Below, in pieces: positions 16,069 through 23,847 of a stretch of 38,336 nt of DNA. The notes below the pieces were generated by a model. The model saw nothing but the letters and a program-made list of their open reading frames with translations. It ran no database searches and had not been told where the DNA came from. The DNA is from Limnohabitans sp. (GTDB lineage Bacteria > Pseudomonadota > Gammaproteobacteria > Burkholderiales > Burkholderiaceae_C). The stretch lies in the NCBI GenBank assembly GCA_018883305.1, contig VEQI01000002.1, positions 1 to 38,336 on the forward strand. The letters run 5' to 3'. Both the position numbers and the translations under genes were made by a program. Numbering within the stretch: position 1 is the first letter of the stretch; every line of letters begins with the position of its first letter.

Positions 16069-16833
16069 ATGAATCTCTTTGACCTCAGCGGCCAAGTGGC
16101 TGTCATCACCGGTTCCAGCCGCGGCATCGGACGGGCCATTGCCGAGCGCATGGCCGAGCACGGCGCGCGCGTGGTGATTTCCTCTCGCAAGGCCGATGCC
16201 TGCGAGGCCGTGGCCGCGGACATTCGTGCCCGCTTCGGTGAGGATCGGGCGGTGGCCATTGCCGCCAATATCTCGTCCAAAACCGATCTTCAACATCTCA
16301 TGGACGAGGCGCGCTCACGGCTGGGGCCCATCGACATCCTGGTCTGCAATGCCGCCACCAATCCCTACTTTGGTCCGCAAGAAGGCATCAGCGACGATCA
16401 GTTCCGCAAGATCCTGGACAACAACATCATTGCCAATCACTGGTTGATCAGCATGGCCGTGCCGCAGATGAAAGAGCGACGCCGCGGCGCCATCATCATC
16501 ATTTCATCCATCGGGGGGCTGCGTGGCTCGCCGGTGATCGGGGCCTATTGCATCAGCAAGGCAGCAGACATGCAGTTGGCGCGCAACCTGGCGGTGGAGT
16601 ACGGGCCTCACAACATCCGGGTCAACTGCATTTCTCCGGGGCTGATCAAGACGGATTTTGCGCGGGCCCTGTGGGAGGATCCCGCCATGTTGTCACGTCG
16701 AACCGAAACGACGCCACTGCGCCGCATTGGTGAACCCGACGAGATTGCCGGCGCCGCGGTGTTCCTGGCCTCGTCGGCGGGTTCCTTCATGACCGGTCAG
16801 AGCCTGGTCATTGACGGGGGGGTGACGATTTGA
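16069..16833 (+). CDS. SDR family oxidoreductase
   Basis: A 254-residue classical short-chain dehydrogenase. TGSSRGIG (14-21) binds the cofactor, NAATN (94-98) is the structural Asn motif, and the catalytic residues are Ser146/147 and Tyr160-x-x-x-Lys164 (YCISK). The C-terminal SPGLIKTDFA and GQSLVIDGG complete the pattern. SSRK after the second strand suggests NADP. The start at ATG 16069 is where similarity begins; the open frame reaches further upstream but would cross the divergent aminotransferase gene. It oxidises or reduces a secondary alcohol/ketone; substrate unknown. The stop lies in a hairpin shared with the convergent gene. Confidence 0.88.
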   Translation: MNLFDLSGQVAVITGSSRGIGRAIAERMAEHGARVVISSRKADACEAVAADIRARFGEDRAVAIAANISSKTDLQHLMDEARSRLGPIDILVCNAATNPYFGPQEGISDDQFRKILDNNIIANHWLISMAVPQMKERRRGAIIIISSIGGLRGSPVIGAYCISKAADMQLARNLAVEYGPHNIRVNCISPGLIKTDFARALWEDPAMLSRRTETTPLRRIGEPDEIAGAAVFLASSAGSFMTGQSLVIDGGVTI

Positions 16834-16846
16834 GCCTGCCGGCTCA
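16831..16846. terminator. Short hairpin containing both convergent stop codons
   Basis: TGAGCC (16831-16836) and GGCTCA (16841-16846) form a six-pair stem with loop TGCC. Each arm holds one gene's TGA stop, for the SDR and for the minus-strand unknown gene. No T run follows on either strand. It would act in both directions if it terminates at all. Confidence 0.35.
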
Positions 16847-17218
16847 GGCGTCGTCCATGGCTGACGGGTCGTCCGGGAACACGGCCATGCCGCCAGCGTT
16901 GAGCTTCATGAGGAAGTAAAAATGCCTCAGTTCGGCCTTTTCGCAGTCCGGCGCTCCCAGCCAGCGGGCCAGGGCATGGGCTGGAATGTACATCTGCTTG
17001 GCGCCAAAATCCACGCCCACGCGGAAGTACCCGTCAGTCGGTTCCGAGAAGTCGAACACTTTGCCGGTCTGTCCGACCGGCCAGGGTTTCTTGAGCACGA
17101 TGACCGTTCGTCCCGGGCGGGCGAGGTAATCAAACGTGTCCTCGTAGGCCTCCCGGTGCCGCGTGTGCTGAGCCATGGCGGTGGCGGTGACCTGTTCAAT
17201 GAATTGTTCAACTTTCAT
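16844..17218 (-). CDS. Conserved-looking hypothetical protein, 124 residues
   Basis: Not recognised. The compact mixed alpha/beta sequence has an N-terminal helix (MKVEQFIEQVTATAMAQH), a strand-rich middle with GRTVIVLKKPW and GYFRVGVDFG, and a helical ARWLGAPDCEKAELRHFYF stretch. It has no signal peptide or membrane segment. The start is taken at ATG 17218; the open frame extends upstream but overlaps the divergent lactonase gene antisense. Composition and codon use look normal for the window, so it is probably a real gene. The neighbours (SDR convergent, lactonase divergent) give no firm clue to function. Confidence 0.6.
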   Translation of the reverse strand: MKVEQFIEQVTATAMAQHTRHREAYEDTFDYLARPGRTVIVLKKPWPVGQTGKVFDFSEPTDGYFRVGVDFGAKQMYIPAHALARWLGAPDCEKAELRHFYFLMKLNAGGMAVFPDDPSAMDDA

Positions 17219-17287
17219 GGTCCATGGATCGGCTTCAGTGGATAGAACTTGAGCCCTAGGTGGACAGACATTTTTGAAGGGAATTTC

Positions 17288-18208
17288 ATGTTTTATGGCG
17301 AAATCGAAGGGGGTGGGTTCGAGGTCATCGAGCCCGAGTTTGCCGGCTGTTTTGTCGGCCATGCCCGTCTGGAGCGGTTGTGGACGGGTTGCCGCTGGGC
17401 TGAGGGCCCCGCCTGGTTTGGCGGCGGACGCTATCTGATCTGGTCGGATCTGCCCAACAACCGGCTGATGCGCTATGACGACACCGATGGCTCGGTGTCC
17501 GTGTTTCGCCAGCCCAGTGGCTTTGCCAACGGCAATACGGTGGACCGGCAAGGGCGGCTCATCACCTGTGAGCACCTGAACCGGCGTGTCACCCGGACCG
17601 AGCATGACGGCTCGATCACGGTGCTGGCCAGCCACTTTCAGGAACGACGACTCAATTCACCCAATGACGTGGTGGTGAAGTCCGATGGCTCGATCTGGTT
17701 CACCGACCCCAACTACGGCATCATTGCCGACTATGAAGGGGGCCGGGCCGAGCAGGAGCAGGTAGGCTGTCATGTCTATCGCATCGACCCGGACACGGGG
17801 ACGGTGACCTGCGTGGCCGATGATTTCGATCACCCCAACGGCCTGGCCTTTTCCCGCGACGAGCGGCATTTGTACGTGGCCGACAGCGGCTTCACGGAGT
17901 CGCCGCAGGCCCCCCGTCATATCCGTTGCCTGACGCTGGATGCCAGCGGTCAGCGGCTGGGGGCATCCCGTGTGTTTGCCGAATGTCAGCAAGGCATCTT
18001 TGACGGCTTTCGCATCGATGAGCAGGGGCGGGTGTGGGCGTCCACCGCTGGTGGCGTGAACTGCTACGCCCCGGACGGTCGCTTGATTGGCAAAGTGCAC
18101 GTGCCTGAAATGGTGGCCAACGTGGCCTTTGGCGGCGTGCAACGCAATCGCTTGTTCATTTGCGGCACCACGTCGCTGTACGCCATTTATCTGAAGATCA
18201 ACGGCTGA
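17288..18208 (+). CDS. SMP-30/gluconolactonase-like protein
   Basis: A 306-residue six-bladed beta-propeller of the SMP-30/gluconolactonase/LRE family. Metal-site residues are visible: the Glu of CRWAEGPAW near the N-terminus, Asn in NSPNDVVV, Asn in DHPNGLAFS and Asp in LYVADSG. It hydrolyses a sugar or organic-acid lactone. ATG 17288 with GAAGGG at 17276-17281 is the preferred start; an upstream in-frame start at 17249 lacks support. There is no signal peptide, so it is cytoplasmic. The convergent neighbour is a Bug gene, ten bases away. Substrate unknown. Confidence 0.86.
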   Translation: MFYGEIEGGGFEVIEPEFAGCFVGHARLERLWTGCRWAEGPAWFGGGRYLIWSDLPNNRLMRYDDTDGSVSVFRQPSGFANGNTVDRQGRLITCEHLNRRVTRTEHDGSITVLASHFQERRLNSPNDVVVKSDGSIWFTDPNYGIIADYEGGRAEQEQVGCHVYRIDPDTGTVTCVADDFDHPNGLAFSRDERHLYVADSGFTESPQAPRHIRCLTLDASGQRLGASRVFAECQQGIFDGFRIDEQGRVWASTAGGVNCYAPDGRLIGKVHVPEMVANVAFGGVQRNRLFICGTTSLYAIYLKING

Positions 18209-18217
18209 CACCCACCC

Positions 18218-19240
18218 TCAGGGCTTGATATTGCCCTTGCGGATGACGTCAGAGAACACGCTGGACACCATCTTGAGGTACTTGGTGAAGTCCTCGTTTT
18301 TGCGGAAGTCGATTTCGATGGCGATGCCGTCGAACGCTTTCTTCATCTCCGGTGTCTGCATGGCTTTTTCCAGCACGTTGGTGAGCTGATCCACGATGGG
18401 TCGCGGTGTATTGGCTGGCGCCATCATGCCGAACCAGGCGCCCAGATCAAAGCCAGGGATGCCGGCCGCCGTGGCCAGGGGGGGCACGCCGGGCGTGACG
18501 CTGCTGCCTTTTTCCAACGAGACGCCATAGGCTTTGAGACGGCCATTGCGAACAAAAGGCAAGGTGGAACCCGCCGTTTCAATACAGTAGGCCACTTGCC
18601 CACTGATCACGTCTGTCAGAGCCGGCACTGATCCTTTGTAGGGGACATGCGTGGCCTGCAGTCCCAGCGCGGCGTTGAAGGACTCACAGATCAGGTGCGC
18701 GGTGGCGCCGGTCCCGGAGGAGGCGAAGGAATACTTGTTGGGGTTGCCCTTGATCAGCGCGACCAACTCCTTGGCGTCCTTGGCGGGAAAGTCCATGCCC
18801 GTCACCAGCAGGTAGGGGGACAGTCCCAGCATGGCAATGGGGGCGAAGTCTTTGTCGGAATCGTAGGGTGTTTTGGTGAACAGCGGGCTGATGCTCACCG
18901 GACCACTGGAGGCTGCCAAGAGGGTGTATCCGTCAGCCGGGGCCTTGGCCACAGCGTCCGTGCCAATGGTGCCGCCAGCACCTGCGCGGTTATCGATGAC
19001 AAAGGGCTGTCCCAGAATCTTGCTCAATTCCTGGCCCAGCACACGAGCAGCCAGGTCGGTGGCCTGCCCGGGAGGCCAGGGCACCATGAGCTTGATGGGT
19101 CGGTTGGGGTACGCTGCTTGGGCCTGAGCTGGTGCGTGCAAGCCTACCACGCTGGCAGCACCGATGGCGGCCGTCTGGCTCAGCAGATCTCGACGGGTGA
19201 TTCCGGACAGTGGGGAAAAGGGATGCGTTTTGCGGTTCAT
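18218..19240 (-). CDS. Bug-family (TctC) binding protein, last gene of the CoA operon
   Basis: A 340-residue periplasmic binding protein with a twin-arginine leader (TRRDLLSQTAAIGAAS) cut near APAQAQA. Motifs are PIKLMVPWPPGQATDLAAR, GQPFVIDNRAGAGG, ADGYTLL and THVPYKGSVPALTDVISG. CAGGAG lies before the ATG. It follows the MmgE/PrpD gene by 78 bases on the same strand and is the likely uptake component for the acid processed by the four enzymes upstream. No TctAB permease genes are adjacent. Ligand inferred to be a branched or unsaturated dicarboxylate. Confidence 0.9.
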   Translation of the reverse strand: MNRKTHPFSPLSGITRRDLLSQTAAIGAASVVGLHAPAQAQAAYPNRPIKLMVPWPPGQATDLAARVLGQELSKILGQPFVIDNRAGAGGTIGTDAVAKAPADGYTLLAASSGPVSISPLFTKTPYDSDKDFAPIAMLGLSPYLLVTGMDFPAKDAKELVALIKGNPNKYSFASSGTGATAHLICESFNAALGLQATHVPYKGSVPALTDVISGQVAYCIETAGSTLPFVRNGRLKAYGVSLEKGSSVTPGVPPLATAAGIPGFDLGAWFGMMAPANTPRPIVDQLTNVLEKAMQTPEMKKAFDGIAIEIDFRKNEDFTKYLKMVSSVFSDVIRKGNIKP

Positions 19241-19318
19241 GAAAACACTCCTGGCAGGGTTGAGGTCAGTGATGAATCAGGGGACAGGTGAGTCACGTTG
19301 TCAGTGACATGTCACACG

Positions 19319-20677
19319 TCAGGCCGTGGCCAATTCTCGGGCCGAGGCCACTTGTTCCAAGTGGGTCAGGCGTTGCCACAGTCCCTCGCGGTCCAGCGGA
19401 ACATGACCTTGTGTGCAGTCCATGAATTTGAGGCGCATGTCTTCTTCGGAGAGCACGCATTTGGCGTTGCCGCGGGCAAAGCGAATGTCACCGGTGTCCA
19501 GTACGCGGCCGTCATCAAGCTCCAGTTCCACGCGGTCATTCATCGCGAAGATGGGCTCGACGGTGCAGCGTGAATCGTCGGTGCTGATGTTCACACGCGG
19601 CATGAGCGCACGGATCGGTGCCTGGGCCACCACCTCGTCGGTCAGCTCATGCAGGCCAACCCGTCCATGTACCAGAGCAGAGGCAATGGCAAATTCCAGA
19701 CTGAACTTGGCCTCCAGTCCGGTGATGGGGGAGTGGTTGCGCAGCATGGAGGCCTGCGCCACCCCAATGCGCGCGCGAATGGTCTTGACGCGATCGGCTT
19801 GCAGGCCATGGTCGCGTCGCAAATCCAGCACGCCGTCAATCACGCGGTGCGTGGCATAGCAGGTGGGGTACTTCTTGATGGAGAGCCCGTAGTCGAGGAT
19901 GCGCAAGGTCTTGCCCAGCGTCGTGCATGCAGAATCCCGGTCGGCCTGGCCATGCGGGGAGAGGGCGGCCAGATAGCCCGCATGATGTTCAAAAGCGTCC
20001 GGCGCCGCGGTCAAACCCAGCCGGGCGAATTGCACGGCCTCCAGGCCACAGGCCGCTGCACGTCCAGCGTGCAAGGGCTTGGTCATGGTGCCGAAATTGG
20101 CCACCAGTCCGCCGGCCATGCTGGCCGACAGCGCCAGTGCGTGCTGAGTCTGCGCCAGTGGCAGCCGATGCAGATAAGCCGCAGCCGCACAAGCACCCAC
20201 GGTGCCCAGCACGGCGGTGGGATGCCAGCCCTTGAGGTGATAAGCATCTTTCTCGCGGGTGAACAATTCGGCCCACACTTCATAGCCCACCAGGTAGGCA
20301 CGCAGGGCTTCGGCGCCCGAGGCATTGACTTCTTCCGCAGCGGCCAGCACCGCCGGCACCAGCACCGTGCTGGGGTGCCCCCCCAGGGCCACGTCGTCAA
20401 AGTCCAGCGCATGGCCGGCTGTGCCGTTGATCAACGCGGCATCCGCAGCATTCAGTCGCACTCCGCCCAGCAGCACAGACGAGGCGCCCGTGGCCGGATG
20501 GCGCGCAGCCACAAACTGGCGAGCGATCTGCACCACCGGTTCATCACGGCCTGCAATCATGGTGGCCAGGGTGTCGGCAAAACCGGTCTTGATGATGCGC
20601 ACGGCCTCTGGCGGCAGTTGCGCGGGCAAATTCGGTTGGTGCACAAAGGCGGCCAGTGCTGCGGTCAATCCTGTCAT
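19319..20677 (-). CDS. MmgE/PrpD family protein
   Basis: A 452-residue member of the family containing 2-methylcitrate dehydratase and cis-aconitate decarboxylase. Landmarks are NGTAGHALDFDD (near 84-95), LKGWHPTAVLG, MTKPLHAGRAA with the active-site Lys and His, KKYPTCYATHRVID and KFSLEFA. Members dehydrate or decarboxylate tri- and dicarboxylic acids without iron-sulfur clusters. AGAGGAG precedes the ATG. It is placed between the HMG-CoA lyase and a Bug gene. It could supply the unsaturated acid that the CoA-transferase then activates, or act as an isomerase; specificity cannot be told from sequence. Confidence 0.88.
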   Translation of the reverse strand: MTGLTAALAAFVHQPNLPAQLPPEAVRIIKTGFADTLATMIAGRDEPVVQIARQFVAARHPATGASSVLLGGVRLNAADAALINGTAGHALDFDDVALGGHPSTVLVPAVLAAAEEVNASGAEALRAYLVGYEVWAELFTREKDAYHLKGWHPTAVLGTVGACAAAAYLHRLPLAQTQHALALSASMAGGLVANFGTMTKPLHAGRAAACGLEAVQFARLGLTAAPDAFEHHAGYLAALSPHGQADRDSACTTLGKTLRILDYGLSIKKYPTCYATHRVIDGVLDLRRDHGLQADRVKTIRARIGVAQASMLRNHSPITGLEAKFSLEFAIASALVHGRVGLHELTDEVVAQAPIRALMPRVNISTDDSRCTVEPIFAMNDRVELELDDGRVLDTGDIRFARGNAKCVLSEEDMRLKFMDCTQGHVPLDREGLWQRLTHLEQVASARELATA

Positions 20678-20731
20678 GGCTTGTCTCCTCTGGGGTGAGC
20701 GGTGCTTGCGGGTGGCGTTCGTGCGTGTTGG

Positions 20732-21688
20732 TCAGGCGGCCAGGGGTTCTCGGGCAGGGTCCAGCATGGTGCGATATTTGACGGGCAGCCCTGCACGCGC
20801 CAAGGTGCCGTGCATCTCGATGTCGGGCAAGGTGTCGCGGATGATCTGGCGGATGGCCACCAGCTGCTCCAAATTCACACCGGTGCGCAGCCCCATGGAG
20901 TCAAGCATGAAGCACAGGTCTTCCATCACGATGTTGCCCGTGGCCCCAGGCGCAAACGGACAACCCCCGATGCCCGCCAGCGAAGCATCAAAGTGGCGAA
21001 TGCCGCACTCCAGGGCCGCGGCCACGTTGGCCAGGCCGGTGCCGCGGGTGTCATGGAAATGCGCGGCAATGACCTTGTCACCCAGCTCGGCCTTGAGGGC
21101 CTTGAACACGGAGCGCACCAATTGCGGGTCGGCGTAGCCCACGGTGTCGGGGATGACGAGTTCATCGGCACCAGCTTCGGACAGCATGCAGGCATACTTG
21201 ACCACATCGCTCACGGCCACGCGGCCTTCAAAGGAACACCCAAAAGACGTGGCCAGACCGGCCACGATGATGGGCCGCTTGTCTGCCGGCTGAGCCCGGA
21301 TCAGCTCGACAATGCGGCGGAAATCGGCCACCGAATCTTCACGTTCGCGGCGCACGTTGTTGAGGTTGTGCGTCTTGCTGGCCGACATCACGAAGTTGAG
21401 TTTGTGCACGCCCAGTTCCAGCCCGCGTTCTGCGCCACGGTAGTTGGGAATCAGCGCAGCGACGGTGAGGCCCGGCACTTTCAACGCGCCCACAGACACG
21501 GCTTCCGCGTCCACAAACTGCGGCACCACTTTGGCGGGCACGTAAGAGGTGACTTCGATCTCCTGCACACCCGCCGCCGCTTCGGCGGCAATCCAGGCCA
21601 GCTTGCGCTCGGTGGGCATGAAGGTGGGATGAATCTGAAGGCCGTCACGCAGGCCCACTTCACGGACAACAACATCAATTTGGGACAT
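20732..21688 (-). CDS. Hydroxymethylglutaryl-CoA lyase
   Basis: A 318-residue HMGL-like TIM barrel. Catalytic features of HMG-CoA lyases are all present: Arg14-Asp15 in REVGLRDGLQ, Glu45 in EVTSYV, His210 and His212 in AHFHDTRG, the Cys243 loop in AGIGGCPFAPGATGN and Asn252. It splits a 3-hydroxy-3-methylacyl-CoA such as HMG-CoA into acetoacetate and acetyl-CoA, or a related tertiary-alcohol CoA ester. A GAGGT site precedes the ATG. The gene follows the hydratase by eight bases, matching the order hydration then cleavage. True substrate may differ from HMG-CoA. Confidence 0.9.
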   Translation of the reverse strand: MSQIDVVVREVGLRDGLQIHPTFMPTERKLAWIAAEAAAGVQEIEVTSYVPAKVVPQFVDAEAVSVGALKVPGLTVAALIPNYRGAERGLELGVHKLNFVMSASKTHNLNNVRREREDSVADFRRIVELIRAQPADKRPIIVAGLATSFGCSFEGRVAVSDVVKYACMLSEAGADELVIPDTVGYADPQLVRSVFKALKAELGDKVIAAHFHDTRGTGLANVAAALECGIRHFDASLAGIGGCPFAPGATGNIVMEDLCFMLDSMGLRTGVNLEQLVAIRQIIRDTLPDIEMHGTLARAGLPVKYRTMLDPAREPLAA

Positions 21689-21696
21689 GGTTTACC

Positions 21697-22503
21697 TCAC
21701 TTGCCTTTGAACACGGGTTTGCGTTTTTCGTTGAAGGCGCGCACACCTTCGTAGCGGTCTTCGGTTTCCACCAGGTGGTTGTAGGCCTCGACCTCGAAAC
21801 GGAAGGCGGTACGAAGTTCCATTTCGAAACCATAACGAACGGACTTCTTGATTTGCCGTACGGACAGCGGGGCATTGCCGGCGATGGTGGTGGCCGTTTG
21901 CAAGGCCATGGCCAGCACCTGATCCGGCTCGGCGATGTCATTGAACAAACCCCAGGCCAGGGCTTTTTGCGCGCTGATGGGTTGGCCCGTCATCAACAGT
22001 TCCTTGGCACGGCGTTGACCCACGGCACGGGGCAAATTCTGGGTGCCGCCAGCGCCCGGCATGATGCCCAGCGTGACTTCGGTCAGGGCAAATCGCGCCG
22101 CATTGGAGGCGTAGGCAAAGTCGCAGCTCAGCACGGTTTCAAAACCACCGGCATAGGCATGGCCGTTCACAGCGGCGATCACTGGAATGGGCATGTCGGT
22201 GAGGGTCCAGTACATGCGTTCAAACAACTCATGCTGCTTGATCCACTGTTCCTTGGTCATGCCGTTGCGCTCTTTCAAATCGCCACCCGAGCAGAAAATC
22301 TTGTTGGGACCCGCGCCCGTCAGCACGATGCAGCGCACATCGCCGGCGTCCTCGGTCAGGCGGCTCCACAGGTCAAACAGGTCGCGACCCATCTGGGTGC
22401 TGATGGCGTTGCCCACTTCAGGGCGATTCAGGGTGACTTGCAATACGTGCGGCGCGACCATCTCGGTCAGCACGGTGGCGTAAGCGGGCAGGGACAAAGT
22501 CAT
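21697..22503 (-). CDS. Enoyl-CoA hydratase/isomerase family protein
   Basis: A 268-residue crotonase. The CSGGDLKE oxyanion-hole region (71-78) and both catalytic glutamates are present: Glu122 in AGGFETVL and Glu142 in LTEVTLGIMPGAGG, 20 residues apart as in true hydratases. It adds water to a 2-enoyl-CoA. GAGGAG lies before the ATG, which is three bases from the CoA-transferase stop, so the two are tightly co-translated. In this setting a 3-methylglutaconyl-CoA-type hydratase feeding the HMG-CoA lyase downstream is plausible; that is inference. Confidence 0.88.
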   Translation of the reverse strand: MTLSLPAYATVLTEMVAPHVLQVTLNRPEVGNAISTQMGRDLFDLWSRLTEDAGDVRCIVLTGAGPNKIFCSGGDLKERNGMTKEQWIKQHELFERMYWTLTDMPIPVIAAVNGHAYAGGFETVLSCDFAYASNAARFALTEVTLGIMPGAGGTQNLPRAVGQRRAKELLMTGQPISAQKALAWGLFNDIAEPDQVLAMALQTATTIAGNAPLSVRQIKKSVRYGFEMELRTAFRFEVEAYNHLVETEDRYEGVRAFNEKRKPVFKGK

Positions 22504-22506
22504 GGA

Positions 22507-23661
22507 TTAACTCCTCGGGTTCAAGATCGATTCGGTATGTTCGCCCAGCTTGGGCGGCGCGCCCCGCGACACGGGACGTTGCCCATCCAGGCTCAGGGGC
22601 AGGGTGACAAAACGCATGGAGGTGTCCGGGACCGGCTGGATCAAGCCCAGGGCCTGGGTTTGCGGATGCTCGGCCATTTGCTGAATGGTTTGCACAGGTG
22701 AGCAGGGAATGCCCGCCGCCTCCAGGGCCTCCACCCATTCACGAGTGGGGCGCTGAGACATCAGTTCGTCGAGCAGGCGGTACAACTCCACCTGGTTGCG
22801 CACGCGTGAGGGGTTGTCCACAAAACGCGGATCTTCGATCCACTCGGGATGCCCCACCACCTTGGCCAGGCTGCGAAACAAGCTGTCGCTGCCGGCCGCC
22901 ACCACCACTTCGCCATCCAGCGTCATGTAAGCCTTGTAGGGGGCAATGCCAGGTGCCCCCGAGCCCTGTTTCTGCGGGCTTTCCCCCGTGCACAGGTATT
23001 GCGCGGTGAGCAGCGAGGTCCAGGAGGCCGCTGTTTCAAACAGGGAGACATCCACGACGCGGCCACGTCCGGTCTGTTGACGCTCATACAAGGCGGTGAG
23101 AATGCCCACCACCGACCACAGGCCCGTGCCCATGTCCACGATCGAGGCGCCCACGCGCACGGAGGGACGACCAGGTTCGCCGGTGGTGCTCATCACGCCG
23201 CCAAAGGCCTGCATCAGTGGGTCATAGCCCGGGCGCTCTTTCAAGGGACCTTCGCGCCCGAAGGCGCCCAAATTGCAATACACCAAGGAGGGCTTGGTGG
23301 CCAGCAAGGTGGGGCCGTCGATGCCCAGCTTTTCCACGTGACCAGGGCGAAGGTTTTGCAGCACCACGTCGGCGCGCTCGATGATGAGTTGCTTGAGGGC
23401 GGCGGCTTCCTGGGCATCTCGGAAATTGCAGACCACAGAACGCTTGTTGCGATTGAGTGACTGGAAAAACGCGGAGGCACCTTCCCAAAAGGGCGGACCC
23501 CATCGGCGTGCATCGTCGCCGTCGGACTTTTCCACCTTGATGACATCGGCGCCAAGCTCACTCAGGATGTGACCAGCAAAGGGGGCGGCCACACTGTGAC
23601 CCAATTCAATGACCACCAGACCTTTGAAGGGTTGGGGGGCGGTGGAGGAAGATGCGCTCAT
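22507..23661 (-). CDS. CaiB/BaiF (type III) CoA-transferase
   Basis: A 384-residue family III CoA-transferase. The N-terminal GLVVIELGHSVAAPFAGHIL, the CoA-binding VEKSDGDDARRWGPPF and the catalytic Asp176 in SIVDMGTGLWSVVG are clear, as is RGRVVDVSLFETA. It moves CoA between acids through an aspartyl-CoA anhydride, activating the pathway substrate. It is the first gene of a five-gene minus-strand operon. Only a weak ribosome site (ACAGG) precedes ATG 23661. The 186-base upstream region contains a strong inverted repeat. Confidence 0.9.
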   Translation of the reverse strand: MSASSSTAPQPFKGLVVIELGHSVAAPFAGHILSELGADVIKVEKSDGDDARRWGPPFWEGASAFFQSLNRNKRSVVCNFRDAQEAAALKQLIIERADVVLQNLRPGHVEKLGIDGPTLLATKPSLVYCNLGAFGREGPLKERPGYDPLMQAFGGVMSTTGEPGRPSVRVGASIVDMGTGLWSVVGILTALYERQQTGRGRVVDVSLFETAASWTSLLTAQYLCTGESPQKQGSGAPGIAPYKAYMTLDGEVVVAAGSDSLFRSLAKVVGHPEWIEDPRFVDNPSRVRNQVELYRLLDELMSQRPTREWVEALEAAGIPCSPVQTIQQMAEHPQTQALGLIQPVPDTSMRFVTLPLSLDGQRPVSRGAPPKLGEHTESILNPRS

Positions 23662-23716
23662 TCGGCCTGTGTCGTGTTGTCGGGAGTCCCGTTTGAATTC
23701 ATATTACCAAAACCCT

Positions 23717-23742
23717 GTTCAATGGCGTGTCGCCGATTGAAC
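23717..23742. promoter_or_regulatory. Near-perfect 26-base inverted repeat, candidate operator
   Basis: GTTCAAT (23717-23723) and ATTGAAC (23736-23742) are exact inverted arms, and GGCG/CGCC inside them pair around TGT, with one unpaired G. It sits between the divergent CoA operon (start 23661) and a Bug gene (start 23848), 56 bases from the first. It could be the binding site of a dimeric regulator controlling both units; as RNA it would form a hairpin in the leader. No regulator gene lies next to it. Confidence 0.5.
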
Positions 23743-23806
23743 GGGGCCATGGGTCCATCGGGTGTCGAGTCCACGCTACGGACAGGGCTGGCGCAAAGGG
23801 CTGGGG

Positions 23807-23812
23807 TATAGT
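23807..23812 (+). promoter_or_regulatory. Candidate -10 element of the Bug gene at 23848
   Basis: TATAGT matches five of six -10 consensus bases and stands out in GC-rich sequence, 36 bases before the ATG. I see no convincing -35 at 16-18 bases upstream, which suggests an activator or a weak promoter. Confidence 0.35.
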
Positions 23813-23847
23813 GACCTGCATTTCAAATCGGCACTTCGGAGAGATCC

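Noticed and set aside
14799..16280. A longer aminotransferase of 493 residues
   Set aside because: The first 101 residues are the antisense of the SDR start and the intergenic region and have no family resemblance; ATG 15977 is the sensible start.
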